NCBI RefSeq assembly: GCF_900129245.1
Contig: NZ_FQUT01000004.1
Span: 1-64,000 of the forward strand
Reading direction: 5' to 3'
DNA from: Chryseobacterium arachidis
GTDB taxonomy: Bacteria > Bacteroidota > Bacteroidia > Flavobacteriales > Weeksellaceae
DNA: 64,000 bases
The first letter of the stretch is position 1. The number at the start of each line of letters is the position of its first letter. Shown here piece after piece: positions 51,492-61,250 of the stretch. A program made the position numbers and the translations under genes. A model generated the notes under the pieces. It did not search any database and was not told where the DNA came from. It worked only from the letters and a program-made list of their open reading frames with translations.

Positions 51492-52991
51492 TTAAATATT
51501 TTTAGAAGTTTCAATTTTATACACGCAGTAATTCATTAATTTTCTGAGTTTTCCAAAATGCAAAGCCTCTATTTTAAAGCATCCTGCGGAAGTATAAAAT
51601 GTGATGCTTCCCAAGTTTGTTTTTCTTTGCCAAAAATACTGAGAAATTTTCACAGTCTGAAGCTTTTCCACTTCAAAAGTTCTGCAATCAATATCCCAGA
51701 TTCCGGATTTTACACTGACAAATCTTTCATTGTAAAACAATTTTAAATTTTTAAATGAAATAAGAATAAGTAATTCCGATAAAATGACGTAGCTGACTGC
51801 TAAAAACCAATAGTTTATCAATAGATCTTTTTCAATAAAGAAGACCAAAAGCAAAGGAAGTACAACCCATTTAAAAGTATTCACGATAATCAGCCTGAAA
51901 TTAGGCTTCAGACAATCAGTAAATACCGGTTTTTCTTTCCATATTGCGGAAATCAATTTTTCTTTTTCAAGGTCGTTAATCCCGGGAACGGCAGAAATAT
52001 TCTTTTCTTCCTCTTCGTCTTTTCCGATTTGGAGAAATTTCACAAAAGAAATTCCCATTTTTTTCTGAATCCAATTCTGAGTTTCGGTAATAACCTGTAC
52101 TTTTGATTTGTTAACAATAGAATTCCGTGTATTAAACAAGCCATATTCCAGAGAAAAACTCTGATTATTTTCGGTGATTTTAAAATCAAAATATTTGATG
52201 ATCGTTCGTATCGAGTTGATTAATATCCCTAAAATAATAGCAATCAGTACAATTCCTAAAATAACAGGAACAGAGAATGCAAGGAATTGAGATTCTAGAG
52301 TGTCGTAATCTAATTTTGGATCAAAATTTACTTTTTTAAGCAAATTATTAAGTTCAGAGAAACCATAAATCACCAAACTGACTAATGCGAGAAAACTGCG
52401 AATATAATTGGCTGTAATCCCGTATTTCAATAAGCTGAAGGTCGAAATTTTAAATGAGCGGACTTCATTTTTTTCAGGCTTAAAAACTTCATCAGGATCA
52501 TCAGTATTTTTTAGAACAACACTTTCTTCTAATAAATATTTTTTCAGATCTACAGCGTTTTGTTTTGTAAGCGCAGAAATTTTGACTTCTTTCTCGGAAC
52601 TTCCGGGAGTGTCGATTTCCAGTTTGTAAATATTAAAAAAACGATGAACAAAAGGCTGTGAAATATTTACCTCCTGAATATTCTCTTTTTTGATTTTGGT
52701 AACTGAAGTATTGATGATTCCTTCATGAATTACAAATTCACTGTTTTCTTCGTCGATATAATATTTGAAATGATAATACTGTAAAACCGCGGCAATAATA
52801 AGCATTAATACAATAACAGAAACCGCGAGAATAATCATCCAAGGTTCCACTCTGTCTTTCTTTACAAAAAAAAGGATGATAAAAACCCAAAGATTTTTAA
52901 CCACCATTCCTATATTATACAGAAAAAGAAGAACGATGCCTGTTTTAGACTGTCTCTGAGGCTGAAAAAAAGAATTATGCTTCTCCTCCAT
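51492..52991 (-). CDS. Membrane protein with bacterial PH (bPH2) domains, YdbT-like
   Basis: 499 residues. Two N-terminal helices (about 17-40 and 52-70), then bPH2 domains, each begun by a short strand such as FVIHEGIINTSVTKIKKENIQ, FSLEYGLFNTRNSIVNKSK or VSVKSGIWDIDCRTFEVEKLQ (about 85, 280, 430), separated by further helix pairs (about 200-260 and 365-405). This is the YdbT-type repeat architecture. It overlaps the preceding YdbS-like gene by 17 bp, so the two act together. Role unknown; an envelope stress or surfactin-like resistance role is known for the Bacillus pair. Confidence 0.8.
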   Translation of the reverse strand: MEEKHNSFFQPQRQSKTGIVLLFLYNIGMVVKNLWVFIILFFVKKDRVEPWMIILAVSVIVLMLIIAAVLQYYHFKYYIDEENSEFVIHEGIINTSVTKIKKENIQEVNISQPFVHRFFNIYKLEIDTPGSSEKEVKISALTKQNAVDLKKYLLEESVVLKNTDDPDEVFKPEKNEVRSFKISTFSLLKYGITANYIRSFLALVSLVIYGFSELNNLLKKVNFDPKLDYDTLESQFLAFSVPVILGIVLIAIILGILINSIRTIIKYFDFKITENNQSFSLEYGLFNTRNSIVNKSKVQVITETQNWIQKKMGISFVKFLQIGKDEEEEKNISAVPGINDLEKEKLISAIWKEKPVFTDCLKPNFRLIIVNTFKWVVLPLLLVFFIEKDLLINYWFLAVSYVILSELLILISFKNLKLFYNERFVSVKSGIWDIDCRTFEVEKLQTVKISQYFWQRKTNLGSITFYTSAGCFKIEALHFGKLRKLMNYCVYKIETSKNI

Positions 52992-53520
52992 CTTCTGTTT
53001 TTTCTTTCGAAATGCTTTTGCGGATCAAAAGGTTTATGCCTTCTGCAATATCTTCCGGTAAACCGTTAATGGAAACATCTCCTCCATTCACTCCGGCTGT
53101 AAATACCGAAACCGATTTTAAATTCAACAGTTTTGAAAACCAGCCTTGCTCAACTTTGATATGCTGAATTCTGTTAAACGGAACAATAATTAACGTTCTT
53201 TTTAGCCAACCATGCTGGTAAACCAAATCTTTTTCCCGGACTGCATATTTCCTAAATTTGAAGCCTACTAAAGAATTCAGAAAAAGAAAAATTATCAACA
53301 GAAAAATTCCAATGATGATTGCCCAAAACTGTAGCTTACTAAGATTAAAATAGAAGAAATAAAAAACCACAGAAACCGCCCCAATTAAGAAAAGCGAAAA
53401 CAGACTGATATTCAATAAAATAATCTGAAGATATTTTGGCGACACTGCGGTAAGCTTCAAATCATTAAAATCGGGAATTTCGAGATCGAAAATCTGAGGA
53501 TTTTGAAAGTTTTGTTCCAT
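52975..53520 (-). CDS. Bacterial PH (bPH2) domain protein, YdbS-like
   Basis: 181 residues. Two helices (about 32-55 and 60-82), then one bPH2 domain (about 90-170) with KYAVREKDLVYQHGWLKRTL and PFNRIQHIKVEQGW (abridged), the usual YdbS sequence. Partner of the overlapping YdbT-like gene downstream. It follows menB after a 125-bp spacer with a decayed palindrome. Confidence 0.85.
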   Translation of the reverse strand: MEQNFQNPQIFDLEIPDFNDLKLTAVSPKYLQIILLNISLFSLFLIGAVSVVFYFFYFNLSKLQFWAIIIGIFLLIIFLFLNSLVGFKFRKYAVREKDLVYQHGWLKRTLIIVPFNRIQHIKVEQGWFSKLLNLKSVSVFTAGVNGGDVSINGLPEDIAEGINLLIRKSISKEKTEDGGEA

Positions 53521-53528
53521 ATTATAAA

Positions 53529-53596
53529 TCTCCCGCAGATTTTACAGAGAAGGCAGACTATTATTATCTGCAAAAATTCTATGAAATCCGCGAGAG
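53529..53596. repeat. Degenerate intergenic palindrome
   Basis: TCTCCCGCAGATTTTACAGA... and ...AAATCCGCGAGA form an imperfect inverted repeat related to those at 13181 and 21115. Confidence 0.45.
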
Positions 53597-53645
53597 TGTG
53601 TTTAAGAAATTTGAGAACCAAATTTATATTGCTGAAGCCCGGTTT

Positions 53646-54482
53646 CTAAGAAATCCATTTATCTTTTCCGAAATCCGGCTTTCTTTTTTCCAGGAATGCG
53701 TTTCTTCCTTCTTTTGCTTCCTCGGTCATATAAGCCAAACGGGTTGCTTCACCCGCAAAAACCTGCTGACCAACCATTCCGTCGTCTGTTAGGTTCATTG
53801 CAAATTTCAGCATTCTAATAGAAGTCGGCGACTTCGCTAAAATTTCCTGCGCCCATTCGTAAGCTGTATCTTCTAATTCATCATGAGGAATTACGGCATT
53901 TACCATACCCATCTCAAATGCTTCCTGAGCGGAATAATTTCTTCCTAAGAAGAAAATTTCACGGGCTTTTTTCTGTCCTACCATTTTTGCTAAATAGGCT
54001 GAACCGTAACCACCGTCAAAACTTGTAACATCTGCATCGGTTTGTTTGAAAATAGCATGTTCTTTACTGGCCAATGTAAGATCACAAATCACATGAAGAG
54101 AATGACCTCCGCCAACAGCCCATCCCGGAACAACTGCAATAACCGCTTTTGGCATGAAACGAATCAATCGCTGAACTTCTAAAATATTCAACCGGTGTCT
54201 TCCGTCTTCTCCCACATATCCCTGATGTCCTCTTGCTTTTTGATCTCCGCCGCTGCAGAAAGCCCAACCTCCATCTTTTGGGCTCGGTCCTTCTCCTGAA
54301 AGCAACACAACACCTATTGAAGGATCTTCTGAAGCATCATAAAAAGCATCGTATAATTCTGAAGTTGTTTTGGGTCTGAACGCGTTGCGAACTTCCGGTC
54401 TGTTGAAAGCAATTCTCGCTACACCATTACATTTTTTGTACGTAATATCTTCGTATTCTTTGACGGTTTTCCACTCGATCAT
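53646..54482 (-). CDS. menB: 1,4-dihydroxy-2-naphthoyl-CoA synthase
   Basis: 278 residues from ATG at 54482 (MIEWKTVKEYEDI); 16 further in-frame codons upstream contain the promoter. A crotonase-fold enzyme that closes the naphthoate ring in menaquinone synthesis. Motifs: RPEVRNAFRP, WAFCSGGDQKARG (oxyanion hole), VPGWAVGGGHSL and the Asp-rich QTDADVTSFDGGYG segment that marks MenB among crotonases. Full length. It opens a cluster that leads to menA. Confidence 0.97.
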   Translation of the reverse strand: MIEWKTVKEYEDITYKKCNGVARIAFNRPEVRNAFRPKTTSELYDAFYDASEDPSIGVVLLSGEGPSPKDGGWAFCSGGDQKARGHQGYVGEDGRHRLNILEVQRLIRFMPKAVIAVVPGWAVGGGHSLHVICDLTLASKEHAIFKQTDADVTSFDGGYGSAYLAKMVGQKKAREIFFLGRNYSAQEAFEMGMVNAVIPHDELEDTAYEWAQEILAKSPTSIRMLKFAMNLTDDGMVGQQVFAGEATRLAYMTEEAKEGRNAFLEKRKPDFGKDKWIS

Positions 54483-54498
54483 TTCTGTAAAATTTTCC

Positions 54499-54506
54499 CA
54501 AAGATA
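54499..54506 (-). promoter_or_regulatory. -7 promoter box of menB
   Basis: TATCTTTG on the minus strand, 16 nt before ATG 54482, matches TAnnTTTG. No well-spaced TTG is visible. Confidence 0.5.
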
Positions 54507-54539
54507 CGGAATTAGAGAGAATTTTAACATTGATTTTTA

Positions 54540-54930
54540 ATGATAAATCTTGGAAATTTATAAAGGTATTTGGTATGAAATTTAATTTTTTTGATTGTTT
54601 TTCATGCTTGAAATTATTTTTTAGCGCAAGGTTCACTAAGATTTTTTTTGACTACTGTTTGTTTTTAAGTTACACAAAGGCATTTCACTTATAAAAAGAA
54701 CCCCAAGTATAATAAAAAATGAGTGTTATTTGGAAAGAAGAATCTATAATGCGATTGGAGATTCTTAACTATGCTTCTGAACTTTGTTCGTAGACCTTCA
54801 GTCTATGTTCTGAATGACAAAACGCTAGTACTAACCTCTAAAAAAATTGGCTAAAGCCGAATTGAATGTTGGTTATTTAAAAACGAGCTAAAGCCCATTC
54901 CTATTGAACAAAAATATACTTTTTTAAATA
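54540..54930. other. Gene-free spacer made of repeat debris
   Basis: No gene is seen. Three sorts of repeat-like material occur: a CGCAAGGTTCACTAAG...TACACAAAGGC palindrome (54632-54684), a GAGATTCTTAACT...GTTCTGAATGACAAA element split by extra bases (54761-54823), and GGCTAAAGCC...GAGCTAAAGCCCATTCC direct repeats (54851-54902). Confidence 0.45.
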
Positions 54931-54933
54931 AAA

Positions 54934-54959
54934 AAAACCGAAACAGATGTTCCGGTTTT
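54934..54959 (-). terminator. Terminator of the gyrA-TPR transcript
   Basis: AAAACCGAAAC and GTTCCGGTTTT pair with one mismatch around AGAT. On the minus strand it runs into a T tract. Confidence 0.85.
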
Positions 54960-54982
54960 ATATTCATTTGAAGTAATGAAAA

Positions 54983-56014
54983 TTATTTAGCTGGTTGTTT
55001 TGCCAATTCAGCTTCTTTAGCTTTCATTTCGTTCACTTTTGCTGTATTTTTTGTAATACTGTAGATTTCTTTCAACATTTGAACCGCATTGATATCATTT
55101 GGCGTTGCCTGATACCATTTTTCAGCGAAAGGTAAAGCTTTGTTAAATCTTTCTTTTCTTGCATCGATAAGCTTTGTAGCATCATCAGGCTTTGTTTTTC
55201 TAAGCTCGTTGATTTCTTTTACAGCTACTTCGTCGTCTCCGATCGCAGTGTATACTAAATTCTGATATGCATTAGAAAAATCAGGCTTCAATTCAATAGC
55301 TTTCTGGAAAGAAGTAATTGCATCGTTTGCTGTTGCAGGATTTTTTGACTGAAGAACTCCCAAATTGTACCAATTGGTAGCATCACTAGGGTTTTTAGCC
55401 AGTTGCTCCTTAAGGTTCTGCATGAATTTATCTGTATTACCAGATGCATACAATGCACTTCCCTGATATTCTTTTAGCTTTGTGCTATTTGGGAATTTTG
55501 CCAATCCTTTTTCAATAAGTGCTAAAGCTTCTTCATTCTTTTTATCGTTGATTAACAAAGTAGCCAAAGTTTCATACAAATCCTGCTCTACACTTGGAGA
55601 CTGCTCAGTTTTGAAATCTGAATAGTCTTTTGAAGACGTTTTCTTCAATAATTCCCAGGTATTTTTGTCATAACTTGCTACCTGACCACTTTTGTTATCT
55701 TTTGCAGTATACGTAGTTTCAACACCTGTGTACCCTGAATTGATTAGATCTGTATAAATTTTTGTAGCCTGAGGAATATCGTTTGCCAAAGCATAGTTAA
55801 GACCAGCGTAATACATATATACTTTATTATCCTGTCCGCTTGTCTTCAGCAAGTTGTAAACTTCCATAAACTTAGGAGCTGCTACGACATAGTTTTTTGC
55901 ATTATATGCATCCATTGCCGCTTTGTTGGCTTCCTGCAGCTGAGCATTCACATCTTTTTGACCAAAAGCAAAAGATGACGCTACAATAGCCATACCCAAA
56001 ATTAGCTTTCTCAT
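54983..56014 (-). CDS. Secreted tetratricopeptide repeat protein
   Basis: 343 residues from ATG at 56014 (MRKLILGMAIVASSFAFGQ), since the longer frame begins with GTG. Signal peptide, then TPR units near 33-66 (NAKNYVVAAPKFMEVY), 180-215 and 215-260 (NWYNLGVLQ, AITSFQKAIELKP), and a helical tail. A periplasmic scaffold of unknown partner. It lies 29 nt after gyrA and before a strong terminator, so it is co-transcribed with gyrA. Confidence 0.8.
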   Translation of the reverse strand: MRKLILGMAIVASSFAFGQKDVNAQLQEANKAAMDAYNAKNYVVAAPKFMEVYNLLKTSGQDNKVYMYYAGLNYALANDIPQATKIYTDLINSGYTGVETTYTAKDNKSGQVASYDKNTWELLKKTSSKDYSDFKTEQSPSVEQDLYETLATLLINDKKNEEALALIEKGLAKFPNSTKLKEYQGSALYASGNTDKFMQNLKEQLAKNPSDATNWYNLGVLQSKNPATANDAITSFQKAIELKPDFSNAYQNLVYTAIGDDEVAVKEINELRKTKPDDATKLIDARKERFNKALPFAEKWYQATPNDINAVQMLKEIYSITKNTAKVNEMKAKEAELAKQPAK

Positions 56015-56043
56015 AATCACTATTTTATATTAATTGTACAATA

Positions 56044-58644
56044 TTATTCTTCCGAATCGGAATTCTCAGTTTCCTCAGAAGAGTTTTCATTTTCTTCCTG
56101 AGGTGCTTCTGTATTGTTTTCCTGGTCATCAAATAGAGATCCTATTACCCCTTCTTCATTTCCTTCCAAATCCTCTTCCTCTTCTTCTACATCTTTATCC
56201 ATTTCTACTTTCGCGATGGCAGCAATTTCGTCATTCTTTTTAAGGTTGATCAGTCTTACGCCTTGTGTATTTCTACCCATTACTCTCATCTCATCCATAT
56301 TCATTCTGATCGCAACACCAGATTTGTTGATAATCATTAATCCATCTTCGTCTGTTACATTCTGAATGGCAATAAGATTTCCAGTTTTTTCGGTAATATT
56401 CAGGGTAATAACTCCTTTTCCGCCTCTGTTGGTAATTCTGTAGTCTTCTACTGCAGTTCTCTTACCGTATCCTTTTTCAGATACCACAAGAACCGTTTCG
56501 TTCTCCACATCGTTCACAACAATCATACCAATTACTTCATCATTGTCTTCCATAGCAATACCACGAACTCCAATAGAACCTCTACCTACTTCTCTTACTT
56601 TTTCTTCAGGGAAACGGATACATTTACCATTTTTCGTAGCAATCATGATTTGAGAAGTTCCGTTTGTTAAATAGGCACCTAACAATTGGTCATTATCTCT
56701 GATTTCGATAGCATTTACCCCATTTACTCTCGGTCTTGAATACGCTTCCAATGACGTTTTCTTAATCGTTCCGTTTTTCGTTACCATCACCACACTCATC
56801 TGATTCACATATTCAGAATCTTTTAAGTTGTTGGTTCTGATGTATGCTTTGATCTTGTCGTCCGGCTCGATATTGATTAAGTTTTGTACAGCTCTTCCTT
56901 TAGCCGTTTTAGATCCTTCAGGAATTTCAAATACTCTTAACCAATAACATCTTCCTTTTTCCGTAAAGAACAACATATACTGGTGATTGGTCGCAGAAAC
57001 GATATACTCCAAGAAATCGGCATCTCTTGTTGTTGCCGCTTTATTCCCTACACCACCTCTGCTTTGGATTTTGTATTCTGAAAGAGAGGTTCTCTTAATA
57101 TATCCTGCGTGGGAAATGGTAAGAACTACAGATTCATTCGGGATAATATCTTCGATAGACATTTCACCACCTGAATAATCGATTTCCGTTCTTCTTTCGT
57201 CGCCGTATTTTTCTTTAATTTCAATTAATTCATCCTTAATGATCTGGAATCTTCTTGGTTCATTTGCCAAAATATCTTCCAAATCAGCAATTTCTTTCAT
57301 GATTGCATCGTACTCATCACGGATCTTATCAAGCTCCATTCCTGTTAAACGGGCAAGACGTAGATCTAGAATCGCCTGAGCCTGAATTTCAGAAAGTTCG
57401 AAAGCTTCAATTAATCCTTCCTTCGCAGCCTGTGGATTGGCAGAGTGACGGATAATTGAAATCGCTCTGTCTAAAGAATCCTGCGTCCCGATCACTTTCA
57501 TGAAACCTTCCAAGATATGAGCTCTTTCCTTCGCTTTTCTAAGCTCATACTGAGTTCTTCTTACGATAACTTCATGTCTGTGATCCACAAAATGGTGAAT
57601 GATATCTTTTAGGTTCAACTGCTCCGGTCTGCCATGAACCAACGCAATATTATTAACACTGAAAGACGTCTGAAGCGCAGTATATTTATATAATAAATTT
57701 AAAACAACATTTGGGATTGCATCATTTTTCAATTCATAAACAATACGAAGTCCTCTTCTGTCGGACTCGTCTCTGATTTCGTAAATTCCTGGAATTTTTT
57801 CTTCTTTAACAAGCTCGGCAGTTCTTGCAATCATTTCTGCTTTGTTCACTTGGTAAGGAACTTCGTTGACGATAATTGCATTCCTGTTTCCGATTTCCTC
57901 GAAAGCTACTTTCGCTCTAAGAACGACTCTACCTCTACCTGTATGGAAAGCATCTCTTACTCCGTCATACCCATAGATAATCCCACCTGTAGGGAAATCC
58001 GGAGCGATGATGTGCTGCATCAGTTCATCAATGGTAATTTCTTTATTGTCGATGTAGGCACAGATAGCATTTACAGACTCCGTTAAGTTATGCGGAGCCA
58101 TATTGGTTGCCATACCTACTGCAATACCGGAAGTTCCGTTTACCAAAAGATTAGGGATTTTTGATGGTAAAACTGTTGGTTCCTGTAAGCTGTCGTCGAA
58201 GTTATTCTGGAAATCTACCGTTTCCTTGTCTAAGTCTGAAAGAACCTCATCCGATATTTTTTTCAGTCTTGCTTCGGTATAACGCATTGCTGCAGGCGGG
58301 TCTCCATCCATAGAACCAAAGTTTCCCTGGCCGTCTACCTGAGGATAACGCAAGCTCCAGTCCTGAGCCATTCTTACCATTGCATCATATACAGAGGAGT
58401 CTCCGTGTGGGTGGTATTTACCTAAAACGTCTCCAACAATTCTCGCAGATTTTAAATATTTTCTATTAGAAAAAACCCCTAATCCATACATACCATAAAG
58501 CACTCTTCTATGAACGGGTTTTAAGCCATCTCTTACGTCTGGTAGCGCTCTTGAAACGATAACCGACATCGAATAATCGATATAAGATGACTTCATTTCA
58601 TCAACAATGTTGATAGGAATCAGTCTTTCTCCTTCTTTTTGCAT
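56044..58644 (-). CDS. gyrA: DNA gyrase subunit A
   Basis: 866 residues from ATG at 58644 ([13 protein letters not shown]); the two codons before it start with TTG. Breakage-reunion domain with [21 protein letters not shown], catalytic Tyr in AMRYTEAR, and the quinolone-region GDSSVYDAM, which keeps Ser and Asp at the positions matching E. coli S83 and D87. The C-terminal six-bladed pinwheel starts at the GyrA-box equivalent QSRGGVG. The tail (about 815-866) is highly acidic. With GyrB it introduces negative supercoils. Confidence 0.97.
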   Translation of the reverse strand: MQKEGERLIPINIVDEMKSSYIDYSMSVIVSRALPDVRDGLKPVHRRVLYGMYGLGVFSNRKYLKSARIVGDVLGKYHPHGDSSVYDAMVRMAQDWSLRYPQVDGQGNFGSMDGDPPAAMRYTEARLKKISDEVLSDLDKETVDFQNNFDDSLQEPTVLPSKIPNLLVNGTSGIAVGMATNMAPHNLTESVNAICAYIDNKEITIDELMQHIIAPDFPTGGIIYGYDGVRDAFHTGRGRVVLRAKVAFEEIGNRNAIIVNEVPYQVNKAEMIARTAELVKEEKIPGIYEIRDESDRRGLRIVYELKNDAIPNVVLNLLYKYTALQTSFSVNNIALVHGRPEQLNLKDIIHHFVDHRHEVIVRRTQYELRKAKERAHILEGFMKVIGTQDSLDRAISIIRHSANPQAAKEGLIEAFELSEIQAQAILDLRLARLTGMELDKIRDEYDAIMKEIADLEDILANEPRRFQIIKDELIEIKEKYGDERRTEIDYSGGEMSIEDIIPNESVVLTISHAGYIKRTSLSEYKIQSRGGVGNKAATTRDADFLEYIVSATNHQYMLFFTEKGRCYWLRVFEIPEGSKTAKGRAVQNLINIEPDDKIKAYIRTNNLKDSEYVNQMSVVMVTKNGTIKKTSLEAYSRPRVNGVNAIEIRDNDQLLGAYLTNGTSQIMIATKNGKCIRFPEEKVREVGRGSIGVRGIAMEDNDEVIGMIVVNDVENETVLVVSEKGYGKRTAVEDYRITNRGGKGVITLNITEKTGNLIAIQNVTDEDGLMIINKSGVAIRMNMDEMRVMGRNTQGVRLINLKKNDEIAAIAKVEMDKDVEEEEEDLEGNEEGVIGSLFDDQENNTEAPQEENENSSEETENSDSEE

Positions 58645-58792
58645 AAACAAATTTTATTATAATGATAGTCAGACCCTTAGCTGCAGGGCTGAAAATTATT
58701 CTTTTCGAATTTTTATTAACGGGCTAATTTACGAAAAATTTGCCGATTTTTGCGGTAGAATTTATTCAAAAAATCTTAAAAATTCATAAAAT

Positions 58793-59107
58793 ATGAGCGT
58801 ATTGAGTATAACTTTCCACTGCACGAAAACTCACCTTGAAGAATGGGAAAATTATATTGATGAAACATTGGTTTTGATGACAGAAAATTTAATGGATGTT
58901 GATAAATATATGCTTTCGGAGGTTCACAGTGATTATATAGAAGAGGGCAAAAACTACAACCTTCTTTTGATTTTTGACAATGATGATCTTAGAGATGATT
59001 TTGTAAAAAGTGAGCTTGAAAACATTGCAGAAAGAATCCAGACAAAATTCGGACAGGAAGTAATGGTTTTTAATACTTTCCTGAATCCTAAAAAATCACG
59101 TTTATAA
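58793..59107 (+). CDS. DUF4286 family protein
   Basis: 104 residues, soluble, acidic, in a ferredoxin-like alpha/beta pattern (SVLSITFHCTKTHLEEWENY, MLSEVHSDY, NLLLIFDNDDLRDDF, VMVFNTFLNP, abridged). This is DUF4286, function unknown. Divergent from gyrA and followed by a strong bidirectional terminator. Confidence 0.75.
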   Translation: MSVLSITFHCTKTHLEEWENYIDETLVLMTENLMDVDKYMLSEVHSDYIEEGKNYNLLLIFDNDDLRDDFVKSELENIAERIQTKFGQEVMVFNTFLNPKKSRL

Positions 59108-59144
59108 AATTTTAGCTTAATACTAAACGAAAATTAGTTTAAAT

Positions 59145-59178
59145 AAAAAGTCCTGAAAACTTATCTTCAGGACTTTTT
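59145..59178. terminator. Bidirectional terminator after DUF4286
   Basis: A 13-bp perfect stem (59145-59157 with 59166-59178, AAAAAGTCCTGAA/TTCAGGACTTTTT) with an 8-nt loop. Confidence 0.92.
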
Positions 59179-59188
59179 CTATGTATCA

Positions 59189-59377
59189 TTATGAAATAGT
59201 ATTCATAGATTTTCTTTCAAAAATCAAATCTGTCTGAGACTGATTTATTTTCTTCTCCAGCATTCCGTGAGGTCTTCTTGGTGGTTCAGGAGGTCTGGGC
59301 GGTCTTGGAGGCGGATGGCAGGCGCTTGTTGCATATGCCAATAGAAATGTTCCGAAAATTTTAAGTAAAGATTTCAT
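59189..59377 (-). CDS. Tiny Pro-rich lipoprotein
   Basis: 62 residues. A lipoprotein signal MKSLLKIFGTFLLAYATSAC is followed by HPPPRPPRPPEPPRRPHG and a short polar tail. No family recognised. Its signal peptide resembles that of the next gene (MKGLIKIFG...TSC), so the two may be paralogous shells with different mature parts. Confidence 0.6.
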   Translation of the reverse strand: MKSLLKIFGTFLLAYATSACHPPPRPPRPPEPPRRPHGMLEKKINQSQTDLIFERKSMNTIS

Positions 59378-59444
59378 ATCATTTATTTTTTGGTTGATTT
59401 AAAATAAACAATGTAAATGCCAATTTCTGTTTTAAAACTAAAAA

Positions 59445-59464
59445 AGCACCGAAATATCAGTGCT
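59445..59464 (-). terminator. Weak terminator after the His-rich lipoprotein
   Basis: On the minus strand AGCACTG pairs with CGGTGCT (one G-T) and is followed by six T residues. Confidence 0.5.
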
Positions 59465-59478
59465 CATATTTTTTTTCT

Positions 59479-59670
59479 TTACTTCCATTTGTGATGACCT
59501 CTTCCGTGCCCTTTGTGATGTCCGTGTCCGTTACCACCTTTCTGATAGATATAGACTTTTTTTGCCTGTCCGGGCGGCAATCCTCTTCTGCCGTGATGCT
59601 CGTGAACAATACATGAAGTTAACATAGATGCAACTATTACCACACCAAAAATCTTAATTAAACCTTTCAT
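59479..59670 (-). CDS. Tiny His/Gly-rich lipoprotein
   Basis: 63 residues. Lipobox LTSC, then HEHHGRRGLPPGQAKK and a Gly/His-rich tail (GHGHHKGHGRGHHKWK). The LPPGQAKK segment recurs in small secreted proteins of many bacteria. About ten His residues suggest metal binding; that is inference. Second of three small secreted genes on the same strand. Confidence 0.65.
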   Translation of the reverse strand: MKGLIKIFGVVIVASMLTSCIVHEHHGRRGLPPGQAKKVYIYQKGGNGHGHHKGHGRGHHKWK

Positions 59671-59760
59671 TTCTTTTCTTTTTCAAATTTCGCAGTTCAG
59701 TATATCAATGTTGATGCCAAACTTACATTAAAAATGACTGTCTAAAACAGCCATTATTAT

Positions 59761-60051
59761 TTATAAATTGACAATAACCACTGGTCTGCTATGGTAAACA
59801 CGAGGATGTCTGTATCTTTTGTGAGAATAATATCTGTGTGGTCTTACGGGTCTATAATAATGTCTTTTATAATAATGTCTCGGAGGCCTGTGATACGCCA
59901 CTCTTTTATAATGTGGCCTGTGCGGTCCGTGATAATAATGCTTGTTGTGGCCATGGCCATGTCCGTGTCCTCTCTGAAGCGGTGAAGCATTGAAAAAAGA
60001 AAAGGATAAAACGATCAAGAAGAATCCTACAATTTTAGTCAGCATTTTCAT
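59761..60051 (-). CDS. Small secreted His/Arg/Tyr-rich protein
   Basis: 96 residues from ATG at 60051 (MKMLTKIVGFFLIVLSFS); the two codons before it begin with TTG. Signal peptide without a lipobox Cys, then RGHGHGHGHNKHYYHGPHRP and a long basic tail of His, Arg, Tyr and Pro ending VVIVNL. Strongly cationic, probably surface- or metal-binding; family not recognised. Third of the group. Confidence 0.65.
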   Translation of the reverse strand: MKMLTKIVGFFLIVLSFSFFNASPLQRGHGHGHGHNKHYYHGPHRPHYKRVAYHRPPRHYYKRHYYRPVRPHRYYSHKRYRHPRVYHSRPVVIVNL

Positions 60052-60159
60052 AAACAAATTATTTTCAAATTACATCTCGAAAACATTACAATACTGATGC
60101 CAATAATGCATTATTATTAGATTCTATAAAATTTTTAAGAAACTTTATTACTTTTTTTG

Positions 60160-60654
60160 TTAAAAAATAGAATTACTTCTTCTTTCAAGCATGATGACAT
60201 CTTTCCATTCGCCGTTCAGCTTGCCTATTTTCCTTCTGGTTCCTACCGTCTTAAAACCATTTCTCTGATGAGCTTTTAAAGCGCCCTCATTTTCCGGAAA
60301 TATATTAGTCTGGAGGGTCCAGAATCCGTGATCTTCGCTATCTAAAATCATCTTTTTAAGCAGAACCGAACCCAATCCTCTTCCCTGGTAATCATTATCA
60401 AAATAAATGCTTACTTCTGCCACTCCTTTAAAAGCCTCCCTTTTACTCACCGGTTTCAGAGCGCACCACCCAACCACTTCGTTGCTTTCGTTTTCCAAAA
60501 CCCAGCGGCAATGGTTGAAATAATCTATATTCCAGGCTTCGGCAGTGGGAACTGTGGTTTCGAATGTAGCAATTCCGCCTTCGATTCCCTGTTTAAATAT
60601 TTCCAGAACTCTGGCTTCATCTTTTGGAAGCATTTCTCTCAGTTCGTAATTCAT
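60160..60654 (-). CDS. GNAT acetyltransferase, phosphinothricin-acetyltransferase-like
   Basis: 164 residues. GNAT fold with the acetyl-CoA loop YQGRGLGSVLLK (about 89-100), preceded by AEVSIYFDND and followed by NEGALKAHQRNGFKTVGTRR (abridged), which is the pattern of Pat/Bar and MddA-type N-acetyltransferases. Substrate unknown (amino-acid analogues are typical). It begins 2 nt after the DUF421 gene, so they are translated from one mRNA. Confidence 0.85.
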   Translation of the reverse strand: MNYELREMLPKDEARVLEIFKQGIEGGIATFETTVPTAEAWNIDYFNHCRWVLENESNEVVGWCALKPVSKREAFKGVAEVSIYFDNDYQGRGLGSVLLKKMILDSEDHGFWTLQTNIFPENEGALKAHQRNGFKTVGTRRKIGKLNGEWKDVIMLERRSNSIF

Positions 60655-60656
60655 GG

Positions 60657-61169
60657 TTAATAATATTTTCGTTTATTTTTTCTTTTAATTCTGGAATAAT
60701 TGGTCTGCTTACTTGTTTCATCTTCGGAAACCACACTGATATTTCCATCTACTTCCAATACTGAAAGCTTAACATTTTCAATTCCTTCAACGCCGTGCTC
60801 CCTAATGGCTTCCTCCAGCTCATCTTTGGTAATCTTCACTCGATGCAAAGCCTGATCATCAATTTTCCCATCTTTAATTAAAATCACGGGATCTTCTTCC
60901 AGAAAACTTTCAAATTTTCTATTGGTAAACATTAACCTTTTAACAATAAAATTTGCTCCAAAAAGTACCAAAGCTGCAATCAGTCCGCCTTGGAGTGATG
61001 TATCCTGTCCTACCATCGCATTCTGAACCGCATTAGAAATCAGCAACAGCAAAACCACATCCCCTGCATTGAGCTGGGAAAGCTGGTTTTTACCAAACAG
61101 ACGGATGGCAATCATCATGAAAAGGTAAACACAAAGCGAACGTATAACGACATCTAAAATGGGATTCAT
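60657..61169 (-). CDS. DUF421 (YetF-like) membrane protein
   Basis: 170 residues. Three N-terminal membrane helices (about 8-26, 35-52, 60-78) precede a YetF-type soluble domain with DPVILIKDGKID, a conserved Thr-Lys-Asp-Glu-Leu (TKDELEEAIREHG) and VEVDGNISVV-like strands. Cytosolic C-terminus is basic. Function in Bacteroidota unknown. Terminator upstream at 61251, so it is the first gene of the pair with GNAT. Confidence 0.85.
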   Translation of the reverse strand: MNPILDVVIRSLCVYLFMMIAIRLFGKNQLSQLNAGDVVLLLLISNAVQNAMVGQDTSLQGGLIAALVLFGANFIVKRLMFTNRKFESFLEEDPVILIKDGKIDDQALHRVKITKDELEEAIREHGVEGIENVKLSVLEVDGNISVVSEDETSKQTNYSRIKRKNKRKYY

Positions 61170-61250
61170 GACAGTTAATATTAACTATCAAATGTATTGA
61201 TTTTTTGTGCTTGATTAGGGAATCGGAAAGAAAAAAAAAGAATACACAAA

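Noticed and set aside
59189..60057. CRISPR or tandem DNA repeats from the His/Pro-rich coding region
   Set aside because: The repetition is in codons for low-complexity protein; there are no equal-length repeats with spacers.
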